Part shown: one piece after another, positions 6,548 through 13,780 of the stretch
Layout: every line of letters begins with the position of its first letter
How positions within the stretch are numbered: the first letter of the stretch is position 1
NCBI GenBank assembly: GCA_030836325.1
Contig: JAURQC010000064.1
Coordinates: forward strand, 1 to 16,318
Length of the DNA stretch: 16,318 nucleotides
Direction of reading: 5' to 3'
DNA from: Candidatus Nanopelagicales bacterium
GTDB taxonomy: Bacteria > Actinomycetota > Actinomycetes > S36-B12
Notes under the pieces: model-generated
The model's input: the letters and a program-made list of their open reading frames with translations, nothing else
Told to the model about the DNA's origin: nothing
Database searches by the model: none
Position numbers and translations under genes: made by a program

Positions 6548-7420
6548 CTAGGAAGTTATGTCCTTGCGATCGAACCGCAATACCGCGATCGCGATCAGAA
6601 GTGCAAAAGCAATCAGGTTGTACGCGGCGCCCACGGCCATTTCTCCCCAGACGATCTCCGGATTCAGGGCGTCGACCCACGCGGCCCCGTAGTCGGTGGG
6701 GAGGAATCTCCGTAGCGATCCGAGTGCGTCGATTGCGTCCAGGATGTTGAAGATAATCACGACGATCACAGCGGTGCCGACCGCGCCGAGGGGGACGTCG
6801 GTCAACACACTCATCAAGAAAGCGAATCCAGCAGGGAAGAGCAGGGTGATGGCGATGTAGGTCGTCACGATGGAGAGTCGCTGGAGTGACTCGCCTTGAC
6901 TGAAGGCTCCACCGAACGGACTCGCTAGTGCGCCAGTACCGAATGCCAAGGCGCCGATCGCCCACGACGCGATAACCAAGGTCAATAGGACGATCACCGT
7001 CAAGATCAGGCCAACGATCGCTTTCGTGCGCAGGAGTTTGCGCCGGGGGACAGGTGCGACCAGGAGATATCGCAAGGTTGACCAGTTGGCTTCGCTTGCG
7101 ACGGTGTCGCCGAGGAACATCGCGGCGATGATGATCAGTAGGAAGCCGGACGAGAACAGCAGCATGGTTAGGGCGAAATTCCACGCCCCGCTTGTTGCTA
7201 GACCCACAAGATCGAAGTTGCCGTCGCCGAATCCACCGCCACCGTTGCCACCGCCATCGTCGGAGGATGGCCCGAACTTGACGGCGGCGACGACGATCAA
7301 CGGCAATGCCACAACGAGGAGGAACGCCACCAGCGTCCGGCGCCGTTTGACCTGACGGACGAGTTCGACGCCGATGCCGAGTGTGTCCTTACTTGAATAC
7401 TCGAGAACGGGTGCACTCAT
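6548..7420 (-). CDS. ABC-2 type transporter permease
   Basis: A 290-residue permease with about six membrane helices (roughly residues 30-48, 82-104, 133-158, 186-207, 212-232, 261-282). The segment GDTVASEANWSTLRYLLVAPVPRRKLLRTK (104-133) is the ABC-2 permease signature region: a cytosolic coupling segment with the T-L-R-x-L-L-x-x-P-x-x-R pattern between helices 2 and 3. The first external loop is unusual, being rich in Gly and Asp (SSDDGGGNGGGGFGDGN, 52-68). The start codon overlaps the stop of the upstream hydrolase-ABC gene (ATGA at 7417-7420), so translation is coupled and this is almost certainly its transport partner. A single permease implies a homodimer with two ATPase chains. The transported substrate is unknown. 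Confidence 0.9.
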   Translation of the reverse strand: MSAPVLEYSSKDTLGIGVELVRQVKRRRTLVAFLLVVALPLIVVAAVKFGPSSDDGGGNGGGGFGDGNFDLVGLATSGAWNFALTMLLFSSGFLLIIIAAMFLGDTVASEANWSTLRYLLVAPVPRRKLLRTKAIVGLILTVIVLLTLVIASWAIGALAFGTGALASPFGGAFSQGESLQRLSIVTTYIAITLLFPAGFAFLMSVLTDVPLGAVGTAVIVVIIFNILDAIDALGSLRRFLPTDYGAAWVDALNPEIVWGEMAVGAAYNLIAFALLIAIAVLRFDRKDITS

Positions 7421-9894
7421 GACGTAATCACCTCGTGTCCCTCGCCGACGATCTCCATGAACACGTCCTCGAGTCGTGCCCCCGACCTACCCTCGAGCAG
7501 CTCGGCGACAGTGCCCTCGGCGATGAGCGTGCCGTGGGTCATCACAACAACATGCGAGCACGTTTGTTCGACCTCACTGAGCAAGTGGGAGGACACGACA
7601 ACTGTTCGACCAGTGGCGGCGTAGTCCTTCATGACCTGTCGCATCTCGCGAATCTGCGGCGGATCGAGTCCATTGGTGGGCTCGTCGAGAACCAGGACAT
7701 CCGGCATCCCGAGCATTGCTTGCGCGATGCCCAGGCGTTGACGCATTCCTTGGCTGTATGTGCGGACCTTGCGGTCGATCGCACTCCCGAGGCCGGCGAT
7801 ATCCAACACGTAATCGAGTTGAGCGTCGTTTTCGTCTCGGCCGCTGGCCTTCCAATAAAGGTCCAAGTTCTCGCGTCCGGAAAGGTGCGGAAGAAAGCCG
7901 GGGCCTTCGATGAAGGAACCGATATGGGCGAGTGTTGCCGCTCCGGGGAAGACTGGCTGACCGAAGACGTATGCGTTGCCTCCGGTTGGGTAGATCAGCC
8001 CCATCACCATGCGCATGGTGGTGGTCTTGCCAGCTCCATTGGGGCCGAGAAGTCCCAGCACCACGCCCCGCGGAACCGAGAAGGAGACGTCGTTGACCGC
8101 GTGGACGCCGCCTTTGAATTGCTTGGACAGGTTCTCCACGGCGATGGGCACGTCGGCCAGGTCTTCCCGGAAGCGAGTGTGTGCTCCGCGCGGGCGCATG
8201 ACCCGCACGAAGATGACGAGCAGGACCGCCACTCCAATCGCGATTGCCGGCCAGAGCCACACTGGCAGGCCAGTCGTCTCGGACGTCATAGCGTTCGTGG
8301 GAATCCGTACCGAGGAGTCGGCGAGGCCAATTGAGTACACGGCAGGACCCGGCGGCATTCGGAAGGCCTGATCGGTGGTCCCAACGACGATGGTGATCCG
8401 CTCTCCTGCGGCCACGTCGGCGACGATTGCCGGAAGTTCGACTTCGACGACGGTCCGGTCGGGCCCGATGCTGTCCAGGCGAATAGGGGCAACGAGGCCG
8501 TTGGGTAACACGGGTCGGTCTGTGCCTCCGACGATCCGAAGGCTCGCGAACAGGGTGACGTCTTCAGTCAAGACATCGCTGGAGATTTCCAACGTTGCAG
8601 TCGGTGAACCGATGATTCGTACAGGCTCTTGCAGGGGTTCGGATGCGAATGTTGCGCTCTGATTGGGCAAGGGGAGCGCAAGCAGACTGCCGGCAAGTGA
8701 GGCTAGGCCCCCGGCGCCGGGAAGTGACGAGACGGCTGCCGGTACGCCTCCTGCAGGGGCGAGGACCTGTTGAATCGGGCCGGCTACGTCAATCGTCTCG
8801 AAGGTAGATCCGAACAGACCCGGGTAAGTCTCGCGAGAAAGGACCTCTACGGCGATGTCGTCTTGGTTACCGAAAGCCGATCCCTCTACCAACGATGCTT
8901 CGAAGGCGGTGGAAACGGCAGGTCCTTGTGCCAAATGAGCGTCGAACCACTGTGCGTTCAATTCCCGAAGTCGGTCCGATTCGTTCACTCCGCCGTCGTG
9001 CCCACCGGCGTGCCAGACGACCTTTACCTCAGGGTTGTGTGCGCCTATCTGTTCGGCGTTCGCGTTCACCTGCGCCAAGGGGAATAGCGAATCGGACTGT
9101 CCGCCGCCGAGAAGCGTGGGCGCCTTGATCCGATCGGTGATGCTGGCTGGGGAGGAGGCCGCCATCAAGTCGCGTGCCTGATCGGTGAGGATCCCGTTGG
9201 CGGCGGCGATTGAGTACGCGGCACACCAGTCGGGGGCGAAGCGTCCGCATTCGGTGACTTGTCCGTCGTTGCCGATCAGGCCAGCGCTGAAGAACAGCCC
9301 GCTCCACAGTTGCTTGAACACGCCTACTTCATCGGAGTCCATCGCAGACTGGCCGAAGAGCGAGGTCTGCAGGTTGTTCCAGGTTATGTCTGCGGAGATG
9401 GCGTCGACTCGCTCGTCATAGCCGGCAACCATGAGAGACAGGGCCCCGCCATACGAGCCGCCAGCAAATCCGACTCGAGGGTCACCGGCAGATTCCTGAA
9501 GAACACTGTCCTGGGTGGACAGGAAGTCGATGATCGAGGAAGCATCGGCAACCTCGAAGTCCGGAGCATTCATCGAGATGGAACCAGATGAGTTGCCAAA
9601 ACCACGGGCGGTGTACGCCAGAACTACAAACCCGCGATCAACCAAGTACTCGGCTTCATCGACGACGGACTCTTTGCTTCCACCGAAGCCGTGAGCAAGA
9701 ACCACTGCGGGGGCCGGAGTTTCCGCGGGCAGATACAGGCTCGCGTCTAGCTCGACGGGGCTGGGATCGGTTGCGCTTTGCGGGCCGCCGCTGATCGTCG
9801 ACTCTTCGACGCTTTGCGCTGACGCCGTGGGAGTAATGCCGATCGAGAAGGCCACTGCGCATGCAGCAGCAACAAGCCGACCAATTCCGGGCAT
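7417..9894 (-). CDS. Fusion: exported S15-like alpha/beta hydrolase, TM helix, ABC transporter ATPase
   Basis: One 825-residue frame joins two enzymes. Residues 1-26 resemble a signal sequence ending TASAQ. Residues about 48-320 are an alpha/beta hydrolase of the CocE/X-Pro dipeptidyl-peptidase (S15) type: AVVLAHGFGGSKE, GFAGGSYGGALS with nucleophile S147, D268 in GGGQSDSLFPL, and H295 or H299 in VVWHAGGHDGG. A beta-rich region (about 410-530) resembles the C-terminal jelly roll of that group. A TM helix (543-566) ends in RVMRPRG. Residues 583-825 are an ABC ATPase: Walker A GPNGAGKT (617-624), a variant signature YSQGMRQR (713-720), Walker B VLVLDEPT (733-740) and switch His770 in VVVSSHLL. 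The topology puts the hydrolase outside and the ATPase inside. The reading frame is continuous with no sign of frameshift. The next gene is the permease, overlapping by four bases. Confidence 0.9.
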   Translation of the reverse strand: MPGIGRLVAAACAVAFSIGITPTASAQSVEESTISGGPQSATDPSPVELDASLYLPAETPAPAVVLAHGFGGSKESVVDEAEYLVDRGFVVLAYTARGFGNSSGSISMNAPDFEVADASSIIDFLSTQDSVLQESAGDPRVGFAGGSYGGALSLMVAGYDERVDAISADITWNNLQTSLFGQSAMDSDEVGVFKQLWSGLFFSAGLIGNDGQVTECGRFAPDWCAAYSIAAANGILTDQARDLMAASSPASITDRIKAPTLLGGGQSDSLFPLAQVNANAEQIGAHNPEVKVVWHAGGHDGGVNESDRLRELNAQWFDAHLAQGPAVSTAFEASLVEGSAFGNQDDIAVEVLSRETYPGLFGSTFETIDVAGPIQQVLAPAGGVPAAVSSLPGAGGLASLAGSLLALPLPNQSATFASEPLQEPVRIIGSPTATLEISSDVLTEDVTLFASLRIVGGTDRPVLPNGLVAPIRLDSIGPDRTVVEVELPAIVADVAAGERITIVVGTTDQAFRMPPGPAVYSIGLADSSVRIPTNAMTSETTGLPVWLWPAIAIGVAVLLVIFVRVMRPRGAHTRFREDLADVPIAVENLSKQFKGGVHAVNDVSFSVPRGVVLGLLGPNGAGKTTTMRMVMGLIYPTGGNAYVFGQPVFPGAATLAHIGSFIEGPGFLPHLSGRENLDLYWKASGRDENDAQLDYVLDIAGLGSAIDRKVRTYSQGMRQRLGIAQAMLGMPDVLVLDEPTNGLDPPQIREMRQVMKDYAATGRTVVVSSHLLSEVEQTCSHVVVMTHGTLIAEGTVAELLEGRSGARLEDVFMEIVGEGHEVITS

Positions 9895-9900
9895 CTGTTG

Positions 9901-9906
9901 AGCATA
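9901..9906 (-). promoter_or_regulatory. -10 box of a leaderless promoter for the hydrolase-ABC fusion
   Basis: Minus-strand TATGCT (TANNNT) ends six bases before ATG 9894, which has no Shine-Dalgarno. It lies in the 33-base gap after the histidine phosphatase gene, so the fusion, permease and small protein may form a separately promoted sub-operon. Confidence 0.5.
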
Positions 9907-9927
9907 TGTCGGCAGCGGGTGGTTTGC

Positions 9928-10461
9928 TCAGTCGAGAGCATCTCCCTCAAGGAGACGCTGCTCCATCTGGTGCCACAGGTAGTGATCACCTGCATCCATG
10001 AGGACCCAGATCACGTCGAACCGATCATCGGGCCAAGAGTTGGGGACGTCGTCGGAGTTGCTAACCGGGAATGCGGAGACAAATGAGGGAATGCTCCCGT
10101 GGTGCCACACAACGAGTGTGGGGATACCTGCGTGCTGGATATCCGTTGCGAGATGGTCGTAGTGGCCGGGAATGTTGACGCTCTCGATATCGAGACCGAG
10201 TCGGTGAGCAGTCGGGACTGCAGTGTCGTGCTCGCGCTTACTCTTGTAGTCCGCACTCGGTTTGGTGGCGATAACGCGTCCGGGGGTTGTTGCGGGGGAG
10301 TCTGAAAGGTTTCTCGAAAAGAATGCGGCAAGTGCGCCGGCTCGGGTCCAGCCTCGGACCGACAAAGAGTGCTCGTCGGGCTCACCTGCTCGCGTGACGC
10401 CTTTCTCTGACTTCTCGGGCTTTTCTGCGTGACGGATGAACATCACTGTGGGCAGCGCCAT
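9928..10461 (-). CDS. Histidine phosphatase family protein
   Basis: The 177-residue protein opens ALPTVMFIRHAEKPEKSEKG, with the RHxE phosphohistidine motif (R10, H11). A second conserved site, VVWHHGSIPS (117-126), carries the catalytic-pocket histidines H120 and H121. Between them, RGWTRAGALAAFFSR (36-50) and ATKPSADYKSKREHDTAVPTA fit the helical lid and the SKR..QT region of the branch-1 histidine phosphatase superfamily. The substrate of this small subgroup is not evident. The frame is open upstream to 10614, but that part overlaps the thioredoxin gene and is not protein-like. ATG 10461 lies 16 bases after the thioredoxin stop, so the gene is probably expressed from the same transcript. 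There is no ribosome binding site of note. Confidence 0.82.
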   Translation of the reverse strand: MALPTVMFIRHAEKPEKSEKGVTRAGEPDEHSLSVRGWTRAGALAAFFSRNLSDSPATTPGRVIATKPSADYKSKREHDTAVPTAHRLGLDIESVNIPGHYDHLATDIQHAGIPTLVVWHHGSIPSFVSAFPVSNSDDVPNSWPDDRFDVIWVLMDAGDHYLWHQMEQRLLEGDALD

Positions 10462-10477
10462 GAGGTATTCGAACGTC

Positions 10478-10906
10478 TTACTTGTTGAGAAGTGAGTCGA
10501 TGCGGCTTGACAGGGCAGGTGCGGGCTGAGCCCCGATGATGCGATCGACCACGGCCCCATCTTGTGCGAAAACGAGTGTGGGAATGCTGCGGGCGTCGTA
10601 TGTCTGAGCAGCACGTGGGTTGTCGTCGACGTTTACCTTTACGACCTTGATCTTGCCGGCGTATTTGCTGGCTAGTTGTTCAAGAACGGGTGCGACCATT
10701 CGGCAGGGTCCGCACCACGGAGCCCACAGGTCGATCAGCACCAACTGCTTGGTATCCAACGCACCGGCGATGGATTGATCAGTCGCGTCGACGATCCACG
10801 GCAAGACGGCCTTGCAGGAGGCGCATTGCGGCTTTCCGGTCGCCGTGACGGGAACGCGATTCTTCTTACTGCACGCCGGACAAGTCACCACTGTGCCGTC
10901 AGTCAT
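10478..10906 (-). CDS. trxC: Thioredoxin with N-terminal zinc ribbon (TrxC/Trx2 type)
   Basis: The 142-residue protein has two CxxC pairs at its N-terminus (C9/C12 and C28/C31), expected to bind zinc as in E. coli TrxC. A thioredoxin domain follows with the active site WAPWCGPCRM (C65 and C68) and the cis-proline at P109 in SIPTLVF. It reduces disulfides in cytosolic proteins using electrons from thioredoxin reductase, which is not encoded in the window. ATG 10906 is chosen over ATG 10924 because AGGGAG lies six bases upstream. The start overlaps the last eight bases of the DUF1622 gene, so translation is coupled. The symbol rests on the zinc-ribbon architecture, not on a proven orthologue. 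Confidence 0.9.
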   Translation of the reverse strand: MTDGTVVTCPACSKKNRVPVTATGKPQCASCKAVLPWIVDATDQSIAGALDTKQLVLIDLWAPWCGPCRMVAPVLEQLASKYAGKIKVVKVNVDDNPRAAQTYDARSIPTLVFAQDGAVVDRIIGAQPAPALSSRIDSLLNK

Positions 10907-11330
10907 CTGCGTCTCCCTTCGCATTCTTGGCCGCTTGCTTCATGACTGTCGCACCACTTACGAGTGCACGACGCCACGGCGGTACACCCTCGATCTCGAT
11001 CTCGAGGCTGAAACTCAAGACGGTGCGGATGAGCACGATGATCGCCAGAACACCGACGTTCTCAATCGTGGGATAAACGGCCACGGTGCGGACGAGATCG
11101 CCCGCCACGAGAATCTCCAAGCCCAACAAGATCGCGCCACCAAAGCTCTGTCGCATGGTCTTGTAGGCGACCGATCCCTCGTTGGTTCGGTTATAGGCCC
11201 GCCACGCGAGCGCTGCCGACCACACCAAGCCAATGAGGATCGTGATGGCGGCAAGGAGTTCAAAGACTTGAGCGATGCTCAACATGAACTCGGTGTAGGG
11301 GATGTAGTTCGACAGACCGCCTTCTTCCAT
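10899..11330 (-). CDS. DUF1622 domain membrane protein
   Basis: The 143-residue protein has three probable membrane helices: about 17-38 (SIAQVFELLAAITILIGLVW), 63-85 (SFGGAILLGLEILVAGDLVR) and 91-112. The central Q-S-F-G-G-A-I-L-L-G-L-E-I-L-V-A-G-D-L-V-R-T stretch is the recognisable DUF1622 core. Function is unknown for the family. The C-terminus is basic and cytosolic-looking (WRRALVSGATVMKQAAKNAK). It is the first gene of the minus-strand run, its 3' end overlaps the thioredoxin start, and it diverges from the DUF368 gene across 77 bases. TATACC six bases before ATG 11330 and no Shine-Dalgarno suggest a leaderless start. An internal ATG at residue 16 is a less likely alternative. Confidence 0.82.
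   Translation of the reverse strand: MEEGGLSNYIPYTEFMLSIAQVFELLAAITILIGLVWSAALAWRAYNRTNEGSVAYKTMRQSFGGAILLGLEILVAGDLVRTVAVYPTIENVGVLAIIVLIRTVLSFSLEIEIEGVPPWRRALVSGATVMKQAAKNAKGDADD
10913..10918 (-). promoter_or_regulatory. Ribosome binding site deciding the thioredoxin start
   Basis: Minus-strand AGGGAG sits six bases before ATG 10906, inside the end of the DUF1622 gene. It is too far downstream to serve ATG 10924. Confidence 0.8.
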
Positions 11331-11336
11331 GACCTA

Positions 11337-11366
11337 GGTATACCGCGCTGCGATGACGCCGGTCCA
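11337..11366 (-). promoter_or_regulatory. Candidate promoter of the seven-gene minus-strand run
   Basis: Minus-strand TGGACC (11361-11366, four of six to TTGACA) is followed after 18 bases by TATACC (11337-11342), which ends six bases before ATG 11330. This is the best -35/-10 pair I found in the window. Confidence 0.4.
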
Positions 11367-11395
11367 GAAGAACAGGCTTCTGTGCCGCCAACCTC

Positions 11396-11401
11396 TAGGG
11401 T
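11396..11401 (+). promoter_or_regulatory. -10 box of a possible leaderless promoter for the DUF368 gene
   Basis: TAGGGT (TANNNT) ends six bases before GTG 11408. The overlapping AGGGTGA could instead act as a ribosome binding site, so leaderless and leadered readings compete here. Confidence 0.4.
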
Positions 11402-11407
11402 GATCCG

Positions 11408-12331
11408 GTGATTGCGGTCTTGGTGAATCTCGTCCGAGGTGCCCTCATCGGCGTTGCTGAAGTCATCCCGGGTGTCAGTGGCGGCACCATCGCCTTGATC
11501 GTGGGCATCTACCGCACGGTCATCGATGCCATCGCCGACGCCGTTCTGGCGCTTCGGCAACTCGTGGGACTGGCCGAAGGTGGACCTTCGGGTCGATCCT
11601 TTATCCGGACTCTCCGAGACCTGCCCTGGGCGCTGCTGATTCCCGTTGGCATCGGAATGGCGACCGCAGTCGTGCTTGGTGCCCGTTTCATTGAGCCTTT
11701 GCTCGAGGAGTACCCCATCCAGATGCGAGCTTTGTTCTTCGGGCTCGTGCTCGCGGGTATCTGGATCCCAGCGCACATGGTGCACAAGCTGGGCGGCTGG
11801 AAGATCAGTTACGTCCTGTTGGCGTTAGTCGCGGCCGTCGCGTTGTTCTTTATCACTGGCCTGCCGCCGGCGGTGATCGAGAATCCAAGCCCCATCGTGG
11901 TTGCGCTTGCAGCCGCCGTAGCGATCTGCGCCCTCGTGCTGCCCGGCGTCTCTGGGTCTTTCCTGTTGCTCTCCTTTGGTTTGTACGAGCCGACGTTGCA
12001 GGCCGTGAACGATCGCGATGTGGTGTACCTCGGGGCGTTCGCCATCGGTGCTGTCATTGGGCTCGGTTCCTTCGTCACGTTGCTCAAATGGTTGCTCGCC
12101 CATCGGGCGACAGTCACCTTGGCTGTGCTCACCGGCCTGATGGTCGGATCCCTGCGAGCCCTGTGGCCATGGGAATCGGAGAATCGCGACCTGCTTGCGC
12201 CCACGGAAGCGGTCGGGTCAGCGCTTGTGATGGTCGGCGTCGGCATTCTCATCGTCGTGTTACTTCTGATCATCGAACGGCGCCTGGGGATGACCGAGGA
12301 GCAGGTAGACGACGCAGCGGCAGTCAACTAG
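11408..12331 (+). CDS. popT: DUF368 family polyprenyl-phosphate transporter (PopT type)
   Basis: A 307-residue polytopic membrane protein. The family hallmark is a pair of re-entrant motifs, one per half: EVIPGVSGGTIALIVGIY (18-35) and LVLPGVSGSFLLLSFGLYE (177-195). DUF368 members have been shown in other bacteria to return undecaprenyl phosphate across the cytoplasmic membrane for reuse in cell-wall synthesis, beside the DedA family. The symbol follows that work and is a family-level inference here. About eight to nine helices are visible and the C-terminal tail is acidic (MTEEQVDDAAAVN). The start is GTG at 11408. The 3' end overlaps the convergent EamA gene by eight bases, leaving no room for a separate terminator between them. 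Confidence 0.87.
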   Translation: MIAVLVNLVRGALIGVAEVIPGVSGGTIALIVGIYRTVIDAIADAVLALRQLVGLAEGGPSGRSFIRTLRDLPWALLIPVGIGMATAVVLGARFIEPLLEEYPIQMRALFFGLVLAGIWIPAHMVHKLGGWKISYVLLALVAAVALFFITGLPPAVIENPSPIVVALAAAVAICALVLPGVSGSFLLLSFGLYEPTLQAVNDRDVVYLGAFAIGAVIGLGSFVTLLKWLLAHRATVTLAVLTGLMVGSLRALWPWESENRDLLAPTEAVGSALVMVGVGILIVVLLLIIERRLGMTEEQVDDAAAVN

Positions 12332-13232
12332 CGGTCTGGTCCATCGATCGACCGGGTGCGCTGAGCGCGATGACGACACCTGCGATGGCCACCGCGACAC
12401 CGAGAAGCTCTTGGGCTGTTGGAGTCTCCCCGAACAGCACGATGGCGTAAAGGATCGCCGTAGGCGGGACGAGGTAGTAATAGAGAACCACGCGCGAGAT
12501 CGGCAGTAGTTGCAGTAGTCGAGCGAGAAGCACGTAGGCACCGCAGGTCACTGCCAGAACGAGGACGGCTAGTCCAAGCCAGGCGCTCGGTTGCGCCTGT
12601 GTCGACTCCCCGATTGCGGTCGGCGCGGCCCAGGCGAACAGGATGATCCCGGGCCACGTTCCGTGGAAGGTCACCGTCAACGCGTGATGCCGCATGAGCA
12701 GCGTCTTGATAGCGACGGAGTAGGTCCCCAGGCTCACCGCTGCGATGATCAGGTACAGAGCACCAAGAGCCGTGGTTGATCCGGCGCTCGACCCGAGGAT
12801 GTAAACGCCGACGAAAGAAACAACTACGCCCAGCCATCTGAGGAATGGAATCGATTCTCGAAGTACCAGCGCAGCAAGAATCATGGAAATGATTGGTGCT
12901 GTGTTCACAATCGTCGATGCCGTCCCGATAGACGATTCAGCGATTCCGGAATTCAAAAGCCACTGAAAGACGGAAATACCAAGTTGGCCGAACACGGCTG
13001 CACGCAGAACGTCTCGCCAGGGCATTCGAAGGCTGGCTCGAAAAAGTCGTGCCAGAACTGCTAGTGCCGCCGCCGCGAACACTGCGCGCAGCCACACGAT
13101 CGACGCCGGATCGAAGCTGACCTCAGCAGCGCGGATTGCGGGAAACGCAGCCGCGAAGGCAGCCGTTGTCAAAATGAATATGACGACGATGCGTGCTGTA
13201 CCGGCGGTCCCGGTGAAACGCCCGTGCGTCAC
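12324..13232 (-). CDS. EamA family (DMT superfamily) transporter
   Basis: A 302-residue protein with about ten helices made of two EamA repeats. Each repeat ends in the typical helix: NTAPIISMILAALVLRESI (110-128) and LVPPTAILYAIVLFGETP (254-271), both with the Pro near the start and the Glu at the end. Such transporters usually export metabolites or amino acids; the substrate is not readable. The start codon overlaps the stop of the PPOX gene (ATGA, 13229-13232), so the two are translationally coupled. The 3' end overlaps the DUF368 gene on the other strand by eight bases. Confidence 0.88.
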   Translation of the reverse strand: MTHGRFTGTAGTARIVVIFILTTAAFAAAFPAIRAAEVSFDPASIVWLRAVFAAAALAVLARLFRASLRMPWRDVLRAAVFGQLGISVFQWLLNSGIAESSIGTASTIVNTAPIISMILAALVLRESIPFLRWLGVVVSFVGVYILGSSAGSTTALGALYLIIAAVSLGTYSVAIKTLLMRHHALTVTFHGTWPGIILFAWAAPTAIGESTQAQPSAWLGLAVLVLAVTCGAYVLLARLLQLLPISRVVLYYYLVPPTAILYAIVLFGETPTAQELLGVAVAIAGVVIALSAPGRSMDQTAS

Positions 13233-13672
13233 TTCTTCATACGCGGCGAGTAGTCCCAGGAACTGAGAGTCTTTGGGGTGATGCGGATAGCCACTTCGCT
13301 ATCGATGCGACTCAGGAGCCATTCGCTCAGCTGCGTGCGCTCGGCGCCCTGATATCGCTCGATGAGGTGGCGCAACACTCGTTCAACATCGTCGGTCATG
13401 AGCGCTGCAACGCCGGTGCCACGCACTCCCCGGTACGGCGGAGCATCGGCAGCCACCTCGAAACCGACACGATCATCCTTGGCCAAGCGACGTGTAAGAA
13501 CCGACGAGGATTGCGTGCAGCACCACAGTTCGGTGCCGTCCGGCCAGAACCACAAGCTCTGCACGAGCGGGCCGGAGGATCCGTTGCTGGCCAGCCGAAG
13601 TGGGATGACTGTGGCCGTCAGGAACTCGCGAATTTGGGTTTCGTCCCACGGCCCTGAGGCGATGGTGGTCAT
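13229..13672 (-). CDS. Pyridoxamine 5'-phosphate oxidase-like (PPOX) FMN-binding split-barrel protein
   Basis: The 147-residue protein has the small split-barrel layout. An N-terminal helix (WDETQIREFLTA) is followed by strands PLRLASNGSSGPLVQSLWFWPDGTELWCCT (25-53), VLTRRLAKDDRVGFEVA (58-74) and YRGVRGTGVAALM (80-92), and the protein ends in a WDYSPRM strand (139-145). These match the PPOX family, whose members bind FMN or F420. The KDDRVGFEV segment and the RGVRGTG strand are the most typical parts. Whether this one is an F420-dependent reductase or an FMN protein cannot be told. It overlaps the EamA gene by four bases. Its start at 13672 has no clear Shine-Dalgarno. Confidence 0.8.
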   Translation of the reverse strand: MTTIASGPWDETQIREFLTATVIPLRLASNGSSGPLVQSLWFWPDGTELWCCTQSSSVLTRRLAKDDRVGFEVAADAPPYRGVRGTGVAALMTDDVERVLRHLIERYQGAERTQLSEWLLSRIDSEVAIRITPKTLSSWDYSPRMKK

Positions 13673-13780
13673 GGCGTATCGCGCCTTGGGCCGTAGCGGG
13701 CACGAGTACGCACATGGGGAGTATGGCAGTTCTTCGGATACCGTTCGGCCTTCTCACGATCAGCTCTCCCCAAATCAGGG
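13673..13780. other. Divergent intergenic region, PPOX and EamA-like genes
   Basis: These 108 bases separate two divergent starts and must hold promoters for both. A spaced inverted repeat TGGGGAG (13715-13721) and CTCCCCA (13766-13772) could be an operator, but its arms are far apart and it may be chance. No convincing -35/-10 pair was found. Confidence 0.3.

Noticed and set aside
6528..7184. Upstream part of the long minus-strand frame that ends at 6339
   Set aside because: It overlaps the permease in another frame and reads as Arg/Pro-rich low-complexity sequence. Only the last 62 codons, from ATG 6527, look like protein.
7435..8334. Long plus-strand open frame antisense to the ABC ATPase part of the fusion
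   Set aside because: It lies opposite intact Walker A, signature and Walker B motifs, and its own translation has no recognisable domain. It is a high-GC shadow.
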